From assembly GCA_000985875.1 (NCBI GenBank), contig CCRI01000001.1:62001-126000 (forward strand): a stretch of 64,000 bases of DNA, read 5' to 3'. The DNA is from Neorhizobium galegae bv. officinalis (lineage in GTDB: Bacteria; Pseudomonadota; Alphaproteobacteria; Rhizobiales; Rhizobiaceae). A program made the translations under genes and the position numbers. Below, piece after piece: positions 37,122 through 45,343 of the stretch. Under the pieces are notes generated by a model that had not been told where the DNA came from, searched no databases, and worked only from the letters and a program-made list of their open reading frames with translations. How positions within the stretch are numbered: position 1 is the stretch's first letter; each line of letters starts with the position of its first letter.

Positions 37122-37955
37122 TCAGTGCGATCCGGCCGGCTTCCAGCGGATCATCCGGGCTTCGATCACCGAGACGATGAAGAAGAGGACGACGGCGAGG
37201 ACCGCGGCGATCACGACGGTTGCGTAGAGCAGGGGCGAGCGGAAATTGTAGGTCGCCTCGATGATGAGAGCGCCGAGGCCGAAGCTGGAGCCGATCCATT
37301 CGGCGACGATGGCGCCCATGACGCTGCTGGTCGCGGCGATCTTCAGTGCCGCAAACAGGAACGGCATGGAACTCGGCAGCCGCACCTTCCAGAGGATTTC
37401 CGTGTTGCTGGCGGAAAGCACCCGCATCAGGTCGAGCATGGCGGGGCTCGCGGATTTCAGGCCCTGGACCATGTTGACCAGCGTCGGGAAGAAGCAGATC
37501 AACCCGGCGATGATGATTTTTGGCGCAAGCCCGTTGCCGAAGATGAGCACGAGGATCGGGGCAAGCGCGATGATCGGGATCGCCTTGATGAAGACGGCGA
37601 TCGGGTAGAAGGCCTTTTCCGCCGTCGCGCTGTGGACGAACCAGATCGCCAGAAGGATGGCGACGAGGTTGCCGAAGACGAAGCCGAGGAAAGCCTCGAG
37701 GATCGTCGGCAGCATGTTGGTCCAGAGGATCCCGGCGTTGTCGCGGAAGGCATAGGCGACATCGACCGGACTCGGAGCCATGAAGGTCGGGATCTTGAAG
37801 AACCAGACGACGAACTGCCAGAGGACGACGAGCCCGACGGCGGCTGAAATCGCCGGCATATGTTTGGCGAGCACGCCGGCGGTGGCATCGAGAAGCGCGA
37901 TCTTGCGATCGGCCTCGGTCTTGGCTGTGGAGGAAACGACGTGGCTCACAGGCAT
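37122..37955 (-). CDS. ABC transporter permease (SsuC/TauC type)
   Basis: 277 residues with about six membrane helices and the cytoplasmic loop [56 protein letters not shown], typical of nitrate/sulfonate/pyrimidine type importers. Overlaps the ATPase gene by 10 bases. 55 bases separate it from the oxidoreductase downstream. Confidence 0.92.
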   Translation of the reverse strand: MPVSHVVSSTAKTEADRKIALLDATAGVLAKHMPAISAAVGLVVLWQFVVWFFKIPTFMAPSPVDVAYAFRDNAGILWTNMLPTILEAFLGFVFGNLVAILLAIWFVHSATAEKAFYPIAVFIKAIPIIALAPILVLIFGNGLAPKIIIAGLICFFPTLVNMVQGLKSASPAMLDLMRVLSASNTEILWKVRLPSSMPFLFAALKIAATSSVMGAIVAEWIGSSFGLGALIIEATYNFRSPLLYATVVIAAVLAVVLFFIVSVIEARMIRWKPAGSH

Positions 37956-38761
37956 TCCTCCAGAAGGCGGCGCAGATGCGCGGTGACGCCGATGAACTCC
38001 ACCGTGTCCCGCACGGCAAGCGAACGCGGGAAGGGCAGGTCCACCTTCATGAATTCCTTGACGCGACCCGGATGGGCCTGGAGCATCAGCACGTTCTGGC
38101 CGAGGAAGGCCGCTTCGGGAATGGAATGGGTGACGAACAGGATCGTCGTTCCCGTTTCCTGCCAGACGCGCAGCAGTTCCTCGTTCAGCCGGTCGCGGGT
38201 GATCTCGTCGAGCGCCCCGAAGGGCTCGTCCATCAGAAGGATGCGTGGCCGTGTGATCAGCGCGCGGGCGATTGCCACGCGCTGGCGCATGCCGCCCGAG
38301 AGTTCGTGAGGGAGCGCATTTTCGCGCCCCGTCAATCCGACCATGGCCAGCAGTTCATGCGGGTCCGCATGGTCGCCGGTCTGGGCGTGTTTTCCGACTT
38401 CCAGCGGCAGGCGGACATTGTCGATCACGTTCCGCCAGGGGAGCAGTGTGGCGTCCTGGAAGACGAAGGCGAAGTCGCGGGCCTCACGGGCCTGCTGCGG
38501 GCTGCGGCCAAAGACGGAAATCGAACCGTCGCTGATGTGGACGAGATCCGCCACGCATCTGAGCAGGGTCGATTTTCCGCAGCCGGAGGGCCCGAGCATG
38601 GTGACGAAAGCGCCTTCCGGTATGTCCACGGAAACATCGGAAAGGGCCGTGAATTCGTTGTTCCTGTCGCCGAACCGGACGGAGAGGTTTCGGATGGAAA
38701 CCGCCGTGGCTGCCGGTTCTGTGAGGGGAACGTTCGGCATCAACTTCGCCGTTCCTAACAT
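37946..38761 (-). CDS. ABC transporter ATPase (SsuB/TauB type)
   Basis: 271 residues. Walker [10 protein letters not shown] (about 57-65), Q-loop [10 protein letters not shown], signature [15 protein letters not shown], Walker [15 protein letters not shown]-loop THS. ATG 38761 has GGTGGGG 8 bases upstream; ATG 38740 is an alternative. The leader peptide-like first 20 residues are not part of the ATPase fold. Starts 5 bases after the binding-protein stop. Confidence 0.93.
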   Translation of the reverse strand: MLGTAKLMPNVPLTEPAATAVSIRNLSVRFGDRNNEFTALSDVSVDIPEGAFVTMLGPSGCGKSTLLRCVADLVHISDGSISVFGRSPQQAREARDFAFVFQDATLLPWRNVIDNVRLPLEVGKHAQTGDHADPHELLAMVGLTGRENALPHELSGGMRQRVAIARALITRPRILLMDEPFGALDEITRDRLNEELLRVWQETGTTILFVTHSIPEAAFLGQNVLMLQAHPGRVKEFMKVDLPFPRSLAVRDTVEFIGVTAHLRRLLEECL

Positions 38762-38766
38762 GACTG

Positions 38767-39801
38767 TTACCCCACCTGTTTGCGGATGTCGGCGGTGGCT
38801 TCCAGGATTGAGAAGTTCGCGACGTCGTCGACCGTCGGAACGGTACCCTTGAACTGCTTGAGATCGGCATAGGCCTTGATCTGGGCCGCCCAATTTTCAC
38901 GCGACATGGTACCCCAGCCGGATGCCTTGGTGGTGGGGCCGAAGGAGAAGTCGACGCAAGGCGCAACGGCCTTCATTTCGCTTGCCTTGTCGAGGATCGG
39001 GTAGGCCTCGCAGAGCATCTCGACCGCTTCCTTCTGGTTGCTGCGAACGTAACCCCAGCCCTTGGCGGCGGCGCGGGTGAAGCGCTCGAGAACGTCCGAG
39101 TGTTTGGCGATCTGGTCGTCGGTCGTGTAGTAGACGTTGGCGTAGAGTTGCAGGCCACTGTCCCAGAGCATCATGTCGACGCGGTTGTCGCCGAGCACGT
39201 CGAGAGCGTTGACGTTGGTGAGCCAGCCGGTGACCGCATCGGCTTGGCCGGTGATCAGCTGGTTCATGTCCGAGCCCATGTTGACCATCTTGACCTGATC
39301 CTCGGCGATGCCGTTCTTGGCAAGAAGGGCGCGCAGCAGGATGAAGGCGGTCGGCTGGGTGGCGATCGTCTTGCCGATCATGTCCTTCGGGGTCTTGATC
39401 GGCTTGTTCTTCAGCGAGAAGTAGGTGAAGGGGTGTTTCTGGTAGCCGGACAGGAAGGCCTTGACCGGCAGGCCAGCCGAACGGGCAAGCATGACGGACG
39501 GGCTGGAGGAAATCTGGCCGGTTGCGGACTGGCCCGATGCGACGCCGGCGACGCCATCGACGCTCGGTCCGCCGGGGACGATTTCAAGCTCGATGCCTTG
39601 TTCCTGGAAAAATCCCTTCTTCATGGCGGCGACTTCGCCGAGCACGCCGTTCGAGACGAGCCAGCCGAGCTGCATGCGCACCTTGGCCACGTCCTTGGCG
39701 TTGCCGGCGCGGATGCCGAGGAAGCTGGAGGTGGCGGCAAGACCGCCCGCGGCCGCGGCATTGGAGATGAAACGGCGGCGATTCATGGTGAAATTAGACA
39801 T
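38767..39801 (-). CDS. ABC transporter substrate-binding protein (NMT1/SsuA type, Tat-exported)
   Basis: 344 residues. The N-terminus [23 protein letters not shown] carries a twin-arginine motif (NRRRFIS). Mature part: [44 protein letters not shown], then [26 protein letters not shown] and [13 protein letters not shown], as in NMT1/SsuA-like proteins. Many of these bind pyrimidines or aromatic acids. First gene of the minus-strand operon to 31407. Confidence 0.9.
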   Translation of the reverse strand: MSNFTMNRRRFISNAAAAGGLAATSSFLGIRAGNAKDVAKVRMQLGWLVSNGVLGEVAAMKKGFFQEQGIELEIVPGGPSVDGVAGVASGQSATGQISSSPSVMLARSAGLPVKAFLSGYQKHPFTYFSLKNKPIKTPKDMIGKTIATQPTAFILLRALLAKNGIAEDQVKMVNMGSDMNQLITGQADAVTGWLTNVNALDVLGDNRVDMMLWDSGLQLYANVYYTTDDQIAKHSDVLERFTRAAAKGWGYVRSNQKEAVEMLCEAYPILDKASEMKAVAPCVDFSFGPTTKASGWGTMSRENWAAQIKAYADLKQFKGTVPTVDDVANFSILEATADIRKQVG

Positions 39802-40166
39802 AGCGTTCCCCTGTTGGCCTTAAGGCCTGATACATTTTCGCTTGACTAGAGCCGGTCTCGGATGCCGGATTGCGAAGAGGATGGCGCAATGTCGCGTTCT
39901 AATAAAGAACAATATTTCGCATATTTCGTTGCCGAAAAGGCAACACCATCGTGTCGTTGATTTCCGCGATCTGACAAATGGAAGGCCTCTTCGCGCACCA
40001 CAGCCGCGTTGCGATACCGGAAATGCCGCAGGGGCCGGCGTTCATGGTCGATGATTTGTTTATTTATCCACTCAAGATAGAAAATAGTTTAAGGGTACTC
40101 GGCAACCTATCGATGATAGGATACAAATAACACCTATGTATCCTAGCCCGGAGAGATGGTCCTGCA
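39802..40166. other. Divergent AT-rich regulatory region between the ABC operon and xre
   Basis: 365 bases, visibly more AT-rich than its surroundings, with no coding frame. Contains a hairpin GTTGCC-GAAAA-GGCAAC at 39928-39944 and the palindromes of the next entry. Both divergent promoters must lie here. Confidence 0.6.
40106..40144 (+). promoter_or_regulatory. Overlapping palindromes, likely XRE operator
   Basis: CCTATC-GAT-GATAGG at 40106-40120 is a perfect inverted repeat. AGGATAC (40118-40124) and GTATCCT (40138-40144) form a second perfect 7-base inverted repeat which overlaps the first. They end 22 bases before the GTG of the XRE gene, suggesting autoregulation. Confidence 0.6.
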
Positions 40167-40595
40167 GTGAGCAAAGCACCGAATGCCGCCGACAGAGAGG
40201 TTGGAAAGCGGATCCGCCTCTACAGGCGAGAGAAAAAACTTACCCAGCCGCAACTCGCCCACCACGTGGGCATCACGTCGCAGCAGCTTCAGAAATATGA
40301 AAACGGCGTCAATCGGATTGCAGTTGGCAAACTGGTGGAGATCGCAACGGCGCTGAGGGTCGAGATGGTGGCGTTCTTCGACCGCATCCCGACAGTCGAG
40401 CCGTCGAACGACAATCAGCTCGAAGACCCGCAATTCGATTTCACGCACGAAGCGCTGCTGATGACCACGGCATTCATGAGCATTTCCAAGCCGGTTCTCC
40501 GCAAACGCATCCTGGAACTGGTTCAGGCGGTTGCCGCAAAGGAATTCGAGGCGGAAGCGCTTTTTGCCGAAATCGAAAGACAGCCGGCCCAGTGA
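40167..40595 (+). CDS. XRE family helix-turn-helix regulator
   Basis: 142 residues. HTH at about 11-65: VGKRIRLYRREKKLTQPQLAHHVGITSQQLQKYENGVNRIAVGKLVEIATAL. The remaining part is acidic and helical (FEAEALFAEIERQPAQ end). Such proteins are common in Rhizobiaceae with unknown targets. Starts at GTG 40167 with GGAGAG upstream. Converges with the RiPP cluster, whose last gene ends 15 bases away, so it could regulate that cluster, but there is no direct evidence. Confidence 0.9.
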   Translation: MSKAPNAADREVGKRIRLYRREKKLTQPQLAHHVGITSQQLQKYENGVNRIAVGKLVEIATALRVEMVAFFDRIPTVEPSNDNQLEDPQFDFTHEALLMTTAFMSISKPVLRKRILELVQAVAAKEFEAEALFAEIERQPAQ

Positions 40596-40610
40596 TCGGC
40601 CCTTGACGGT

Positions 40611-40859
40611 TCACGTCCTGGGACCGTCCTCATCGAGGGCCAGCTTGGTCTTGTGGCGAAATATCGCATTCAGCTTTACGCTCCTCTCGTTTTCGGGGCT
40701 GACGCCCTCCCAATCGAGCGAGAGTTGAAGAAGTGCCATGTTCGTCAGGTGGACGACCGTGGAGAGCTGAAGCGATTCCGCTTCCTTGTTGACCGCGGAA
40801 AGCATGCGGAAGAGGCGGGCGTATTCGTCGCTGGCGACGTCATTTGCGAGATCAATCAT
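40611..40859 (-). CDS. Unknown 82-residue protein translationally coupled to TfuA
   Basis: ATG 40859 overlaps the tfuA stop (ATGA), the arrangement of a coupled partner. The product, from MIDLANDVASDEYARLFRML to KLALDEDGPRT, is predicted mainly helical, acidic at the start, with hydrophobic patches (LSTVVHLTNMALLQLSLDW) and no cysteine, signal peptide or membrane helix. I recognise no family. Being last in a YcaO-TfuA operon, it may aid modification, bind the precursor or provide immunity. Confidence 0.7.
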   Translation of the reverse strand: MIDLANDVASDEYARLFRMLSAVNKEAESLQLSTVVHLTNMALLQLSLDWEGVSPENERSVKLNAIFRHKTKLALDEDGPRT

Positions 40860-41596
40860 TTCATGGATCCTTGCGCCGAGTCGACCTCGTCGCGCAGTTT
40901 TTCCCAATGGGCGGTCTGTGCGAACGTCCATTTGGAGTGCTTGTTGGTACTGCTGATGCCGTTTAGCCAGACGAGGACGGCTCTCGCATCCTCACGCTTC
41001 AATTCCACCTGGTGGCGTTTGATGTCGTGAAGGATCACTGCACTGCGCTGGGAATCGCTGAAATCGCATCGTTCGAGAATGGCCTGATAGGTCCGCTCGG
41101 TGTAGTGCATGAAATTGGCGGCGAGGAAAAATCTCTCCCGTTCTGCAGCCGAGATGAGCCCCATCCGTCCAAGCTTGCGGATTGTCGCCTCGTAGTCGAC
41201 GCGGGGCACCGAGAGAGGCATCCAGCCGAGTTCCTCGGGGCCGTGGATCAGTGCGACGGCTTCGTCGTCGATCAACCGGCCGGCGGCGTAATCGGAATAT
41301 ATCCTGCCGATGCCGACCATTCCGAATGCTTCGCATTCGGCAGCGCGCAACGCTCCCATGCTCGCGCCGCCGCCGACGGAGACATCACAGCTCAGCGCAT
41401 AAAGAATTTCCTTGTGCCATACGGAGGCGGACTCGCCGAAATAGCCGTCGATCAGCGCGATCGCCTTGGCGCCGTCCTCGACCGCCTTCAGAATGTCGCC
41501 ACGCGCCGCAGGTCCGCGGAAGGTCAGCGAGGGAAATCGTTGCTTCATCTGGCGGGTCGAAGACCCGAGACTCGGTCCGACAAAAACGACTTTCAA
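40856..41596 (-). CDS. tfuA: TfuA-like protein (YcaO partner)
   Basis: 246 residues matching TfuA: VVFVGPSLG at the start, GDILKAVEDGAKAIALIDGYF (33-53), VWHKEILYALS (59-69), VGGGASMGALRAAECEAFGMVGIGRIYSDYAAG (74-106), DDEAVALIHGPEE (110-122). TfuA proteins support YcaO in trifolitoxin production and, in the TvaH-TvaI type and methanogen McrA cases, in converting a peptide bond to a thioamide by helping deliver sulfide. It starts at TTG 41596, overlapping the ycaO stop, and AAGGAGGT is 8 bases upstream, so the start is firm. Confidence 0.93.
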   Translation of the reverse strand: MKVVFVGPSLGSSTRQMKQRFPSLTFRGPAARGDILKAVEDGAKAIALIDGYFGESASVWHKEILYALSCDVSVGGGASMGALRAAECEAFGMVGIGRIYSDYAAGRLIDDEAVALIHGPEELGWMPLSVPRVDYEATIRKLGRMGLISAAERERFFLAANFMHYTERTYQAILERCDFSDSQRSAVILHDIKRHQVELKREDARAVLVWLNGISSTNKHSKWTFAQTAHWEKLRDEVDSAQGSMK

Positions 41597-42975
41597 TGCC
41601 GTGACCTCCTTATGACGTTTGCAGCGCGGATACCGAGCTGCAAATATTGGCCGGAAAGTTCAACTTCCAAGCCTGGAACGACGACGCGGACGACCGATAC
41701 AGGAAGCCCGGCATCCTGCATGGGAACCGCAACGACCTGCCTGATGCCGGCAAGCTTCAGCCGGCCAAGGATGTGATCGATCGTGCCGTTGATGGTGTGG
41801 CGGGTTGCGTCGATCTCGCGATACTGGACCCGCCGCGGGTCTTTCGACGACAGGGCAACCAGGCGGCTGAGAGCGTTGTCTGCCCGGATATGCTGATAGA
41901 TCCGGGGCGAAAAGTCGTCGCGGCTGCCGGCAATCGCAGTCAGACGGCTCTGCGCGGCCTCGGTGATGGCGCGCAGCATTGCGCGTACCGGATCGGGATG
42001 GCAGCCGCAGCCGCCGCAAATCTGGCTCCAGCGCGGGTCCGACCGCTTGGCCGTGGAGTCCGGGATGAGCACGGCCAGGAATGCCGGAACCTGGAGATCC
42101 GTCGTCATGTCGAGGAGAAGGAGCTGTATGCCGGCATGGCGAAGGCGGCTCACCATGAGGTCGAGCAGGGCATCCTCAACACTTGCCGGATCGACGAGGC
42201 AGGCATTCAGTTCCTGTTCGGATTTGAGCTGGACAAGGGTCCAGGCATCACGCTCGACAAGTTCGCACAACCCGTGCAGGAGCGCCTCGGCGTGGGTGTT
42301 TCCGGATGCGAGGCCATCGCTGGACTGCTCGAACCCGGCCGGCCGTTCACCTCGGTGATCCATGCCGGCGAGCCACCAAGGCACCATGACCTGTTTGCCG
42401 GAGAGGATGTCGAAGCCCGAGACCCAGGGTATCTGGCCATCGCCGATTTCGGAGGGCACGCATCGTGCGGTCGAATGAAGGTCGATCATCCCCGCTGCGG
42501 AGCCCGCAACGTCGTTGACGGTCGCCCAGGTCAGCGATGCCGGTTCGATTTCCGCAACCCGCGTTTCCAGGGCCTCCATGGCGGCCGAGGTGCGCGCCGC
42601 ATCGGCATCGACGCCTTTGCCCTGGAAGACGGAAAGAGTGTAGCTGTTCGGCCGCGTCGCAAAGGCGACGGGAATGCCAACCCGGTCGAGGCCGGTCAGG
42701 AAGCCGACCCGGGTAATGCCGAGATCCCGGAAAAACGGGCTGATCGCGCCGAAGGTTTCCGCCGGCGAAACGCGCCGGTCATGATACGTGCTGAAACCCT
42801 GCTCCCGCCGCGTCAGGGACGCCGCGAATGTCTGGATCGTCTGCGTCGATGACTGAAGCTGCATCATCACTTCCGGCTGCCGAATTTCAAGGGACCCTGA
42901 ACCTGAACCTGAACCTGAACGGGATCGGGCGGGCGACTGCCGGGTCTGCAAAAGCGGTTGCGGTGCGGAACTCAT
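41593..42975 (-). CDS. ycaO: YcaO-domain protein (ATP-dependent peptide backbone modifier)
   Basis: 460 residues. YcaO enzymes phosphorylate a peptide amide with ATP to let a nucleophile attack. The ATP/Mg motifs are present: S130-A-A-M-E134-A-L-E137, the GNTHAEALLHGLCELVERDA stretch with E238 and E241-R-D, and ITEAAQSR at 337-344. The C-terminus ends NVIRRSRH, not in the PxPxP of azoline-forming cyclodehydratases. No C-protein (ThiF/ocin) fusion. A cysteine-rich stretch C320-GG-C-G-C325 precedes the third motif. The N-terminal 36 residues are low-complexity (Ser-Gly repeats); ATG at residue 37-38 may be an alternative start. Confidence 0.93.
   Translation of the reverse strand: MSSAPQPLLQTRQSPARSRSGSGSGSGSLEIRQPEVMMQLQSSTQTIQTFAASLTRREQGFSTYHDRRVSPAETFGAISPFFRDLGITRVGFLTGLDRVGIPVAFATRPNSYTLSVFQGKGVDADAARTSAAMEALETRVAEIEPASLTWATVNDVAGSAAGMIDLHSTARCVPSEIGDGQIPWVSGFDILSGKQVMVPWWLAGMDHRGERPAGFEQSSDGLASGNTHAEALLHGLCELVERDAWTLVQLKSEQELNACLVDPASVEDALLDLMVSRLRHAGIQLLLLDMTTDLQVPAFLAVLIPDSTAKRSDPRWSQICGGCGCHPDPVRAMLRAITEAAQSRLTAIAGSRDDFSPRIYQHIRADNALSRLVALSSKDPRRVQYREIDATRHTINGTIDHILGRLKLAGIRQVVAVPMQDAGLPVSVVRVVVPGLEVELSGQYLQLGIRAANVIRRSRH
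42897..42920 (-). repeat. Hexanucleotide repeat, four CTGAAC units, inside ycaO 5' end
   Basis: Four perfect copies of CTGAAC on the plus strand (GTTCAG on the coding strand) encode a Ser-Gly run (about residues 20-28). Because the unit is six bases, copy-number change keeps frame and only alters tail length. Low-complexity N-terminal tail of YcaO. Confidence 0.8.
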
Positions 42976-43106
42976 CCCGTCGACTCGTCCTCTCTGAATG
43001 TCTCTATGGGAGAAGAGACCAAAGGCACCGTGACTTGGGCGTGACAGGCTTGTTTAGGGGGCTCGTCCGGCTGCTTGAGTGATCTTTTGCTTGGCGGCTG
43101 GTGGTC

Positions 43107-43138
43107 AAGCCCAAGGCAGCCGTCGGCACCTTGGGCTT
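43107..43138 (-). terminator. Stem-loop between precursor gene and ycaO (attenuator-like)
   Basis: Perfect 10-base-pair stem, AAGCCCAAGG with CCTTGGGCTT, plus an inner GCC/GGC stem, begins 10 bases after the precursor stop. No T-run follows on the minus strand. Such hairpins after RiPP precursor genes often raise precursor mRNA over that of the enzymes by partial termination or by 3'-end protection. Confidence 0.6.
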
Positions 43139-43147
43139 CCAGGCTCA

Positions 43148-43303
43148 TTACTGATATCTCATGGCATGCGTGACCTGAGAGAGCGCGTTCGGCGCAATTT
43201 CAGTCCGGCCGCCGAGTACGGCTTCGGCAGCAGCGGAAAACCGCAGCGTCGGGGCAGAGGCAGTGGTTTCAGCCGGCTTGGAGGTCTTGAACTTCGTTTC
43301 CAT
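43148..43303 (-). CDS. Candidate RiPP precursor peptide (51 residues)
   Basis: Encoded just upstream of ycaO. ATG 43303 follows GGAG at the ideal distance (GGAGAGAAAGC then ATG). The product opens METKFKTSKPAETTASAPTL, continues RFSAAAEAVLGGRTEIAPNA and ends LSQVTHAMRYQ. A lysine-, threonine- and serine-rich N-terminal half (possible leader) is followed by an alanine/glycine-rich part and an aromatic tail. There is no cysteine, so azoles or thioether rings could not be made from Cys. The pattern F-x-A-A-x-x-x-V-L recalls the trifolitoxin precursor TfxA only faintly. Hypothetical, but ribosome site, position and the hairpin after it support it. Confidence 0.72.
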   Translation of the reverse strand: METKFKTSKPAETTASAPTLRFSAAAEAVLGGRTEIAPNALSQVTHAMRYQ

Positions 43304-43398
43304 GCTTTCTCTCCGCTAATAGGCAGCGTGTGCTGCGTTGCATCGAGAAAGGACCACACCGGGTGTTATTCCAGCGTGACAGGCATTTTCACGCCTGT

Positions 43399-45339
43399 TT
43401 ACGGCAGCCCGGCCAGTCGGAGGCCATGAATGAGAAGCTCTGCATGGGCCGGATTGCGGTCCGGCACGAAGTAACGGATGTCCTCGCTGCGGAAGTCCGG
43501 GAAGTTTTCCCGGACGATCGCTGCATATTTGCGCGCGGCAGGCATGTCGCCGGCCATCGCGTGACTGGCGGCAAGCAGCCGCGCGGTGGCGTGTTTGGTG
43601 CGGACCGGGTCGATGGTATCGATCGCCTTCGAATATTCCTGGCGCACGTAATACGTGGAGCCCAGGATCCAGTAGTAATGATCCGGCGGCAGCGGGTTCA
43701 GCTTGAAGGCCGCAAGCCCGAGATCGAGAGCCTTGTCCAGGTCGCCGGCATGCGATAGCGCGTCCGAATAGTCGACCAACACGTCCGCATCGCTCGGATT
43801 GAGGTTCTGAGCCTCCTGAAAAAGGTCCAGGCTTTCATCGAAGCGCCGGCGATAAAGCGAGATGAAGCCCAGTTCGCGGAAGGCACGGCCGCTGCCGGGA
43901 TCGAGATCGCGGGATGCGCGGGCGGATTGATTGGCCACATCCAGCAGCTCATTGTCCTTCATGCCGCGAACCAGCCATTCCATGCCCAGCGAGCGTGAAA
44001 TTCCGGCATGCGCCGGCGAAAAACTGTCGCACCGCTTGACCGCCGACTTGAACCATTTGCGCGCCTGACGCAGATGCTGCAGGTCCGTGCCGGACAGATA
44101 TCGCTTCCCTTCGAGATAGAGGCGGTAGGCGGAAGGGTCGACGTCATCGAGGGACCTGGCGATTTCATGCCGTTCGATGACATCGGTCAGCGACATCGAA
44201 ATACGCCGCGCCAGTTGGCTGAAGGACGCTCTCATCTGCTGGACGTCGAGCGGCAGGTTGATGGCCCAGAGCACCTCGCCGGTGCCGACCCTTGTCAGCC
44301 TGCAGGTCGCGAAAATCTCGTCCCCTTCGCCCTGGATCGTCACGAAAACGGAATAATCGAACTGAAGGTCGCTGAGGGCCGATTGGTCCTGATTTGGATT
44401 GCCGGATCGATTGAGCAGTTCGAAGCTCGTATGGGCGGCGATGATCTTGAAGACACGCTGGTGGCTGAGGCCGATCGTGACGTCTTCCAAAAGAGCCCTG
44501 CCGAGGCGCTGGACCAGTGCATCCTGGACGATCGATTCAGGCGGCAGGATCACCACGCGCGGCTGCGCCGGCACCATACCCCTTGGACGTTCCTCTGCCA
44601 TGGGCATGGGGTCCGGGCCTGGCCTGCTCAAGATGCCGAGTTCATGGGCGAGCCCAATTGTCTCCGGCGTCGGCGGCGTACCGTAATCGGCCCTGAGTTG
44701 TTCCCGGCACCGGCTATAGGCCTGGCGAGCGGCGGCCAGGTCACCATGGCCTGCGTGATACTTCATCAGCGCTCGTGCGGCGCCCTCGTGGGAGGCATCC
44801 AGTTCGATCAGGCGGGTGGCAAGCAAGGGCAATGACGGGGACTGCTGGTGGGACGATATCGCCAGCAGGCTTTCGATGTGGCTCGATCGCCAGTCCCCGA
44901 CCTTGCGCCGTGCGTCCATTAGCCAGTCTTCCGCGCCGCCGGTCGGAGCCTCCACGGCTTCGAGCAGTTCGCCTCGAACAAGGTCCCAGTCCTCTTCCCG
45001 CAGGGGGCCTGGCGCCATCAAGGCGAGGAGATCGATCTCGGACGGATCGCAATCGAGCCTCAGTGCTTCTTCGTCGGTGACAAGGATGGCCGGGGCATCC
45101 GGGCCGACAGCCTTGGCGATGCGTGCCAAAAGCTGACGCAGGCTGTTTGCACGCTTCTCAGAGTCATGGGAAGGCCAGAGAAGCCGCCGTATCGTTTCGC
45201 GGTCGACCGTCAATCTGGGCGCCATCGCCACGACGGCAAAGAGAAAATACGCCTTTTCCGGCAGCGCGATGCTCGCGCCGTCCAACTCAAGCGAGGGGCG
45301 ACCGAGCAACCGGATTTGAAGCGTCGTATTTTCGAGCAT
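43399..45339 (-). CDS. SARP/BTAD-TPR transcriptional regulator
   Basis: 646 residues. The N-terminal winged helix of the OmpR/SARP type (about 5-100: LQIRLLGRPSLELDGASIALPEKAYFLFAVVAMAPRLTVDRETIRRLLWPSHDSEKRANSLRQLL) is followed by a bacterial transcriptional activator domain (about 100-240), a mid region of TolB-like appearance (VVILPPESIVQDALVQRLGRALLEDVTIGLSHQRVFKIIAAHTSFELL) and C-terminal TPR units (about 420-620). SARP regulators control secondary metabolite genes. It is 95 bases upstream of the precursor, on the same strand, and most likely activates it. ATG 45339 has no clear ribosome site. Confidence 0.88.
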   Translation of the reverse strand: MLENTTLQIRLLGRPSLELDGASIALPEKAYFLFAVVAMAPRLTVDRETIRRLLWPSHDSEKRANSLRQLLARIAKAVGPDAPAILVTDEEALRLDCDPSEIDLLALMAPGPLREEDWDLVRGELLEAVEAPTGGAEDWLMDARRKVGDWRSSHIESLLAISSHQQSPSLPLLATRLIELDASHEGAARALMKYHAGHGDLAAARQAYSRCREQLRADYGTPPTPETIGLAHELGILSRPGPDPMPMAEERPRGMVPAQPRVVILPPESIVQDALVQRLGRALLEDVTIGLSHQRVFKIIAAHTSFELLNRSGNPNQDQSALSDLQFDYSVFVTIQGEGDEIFATCRLTRVGTGEVLWAINLPLDVQQMRASFSQLARRISMSLTDVIERHEIARSLDDVDPSAYRLYLEGKRYLSGTDLQHLRQARKWFKSAVKRCDSFSPAHAGISRSLGMEWLVRGMKDNELLDVANQSARASRDLDPGSGRAFRELGFISLYRRRFDESLDLFQEAQNLNPSDADVLVDYSDALSHAGDLDKALDLGLAAFKLNPLPPDHYYWILGSTYYVRQEYSKAIDTIDPVRTKHATARLLAASHAMAGDMPAARKYAAIVRENFPDFRSEDIRYFVPDRNPAHAELLIHGLRLAGLP

Positions 45340-45343
45340 TGTA

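Noticed and set aside
40605..40628. Terminator between xre and the RiPP operon
   Set aside because: Only a 6-bp stem (GACGGT/ACCGTC) and no T-run, too weak to claim.
43148..43303. Trifolitoxin precursor homologue
   Set aside because: Faint F-A-A-V-L resemblance only; lacks the Cys and the GGSRQGCVA end of TfxA, so I name it only as a candidate precursor.
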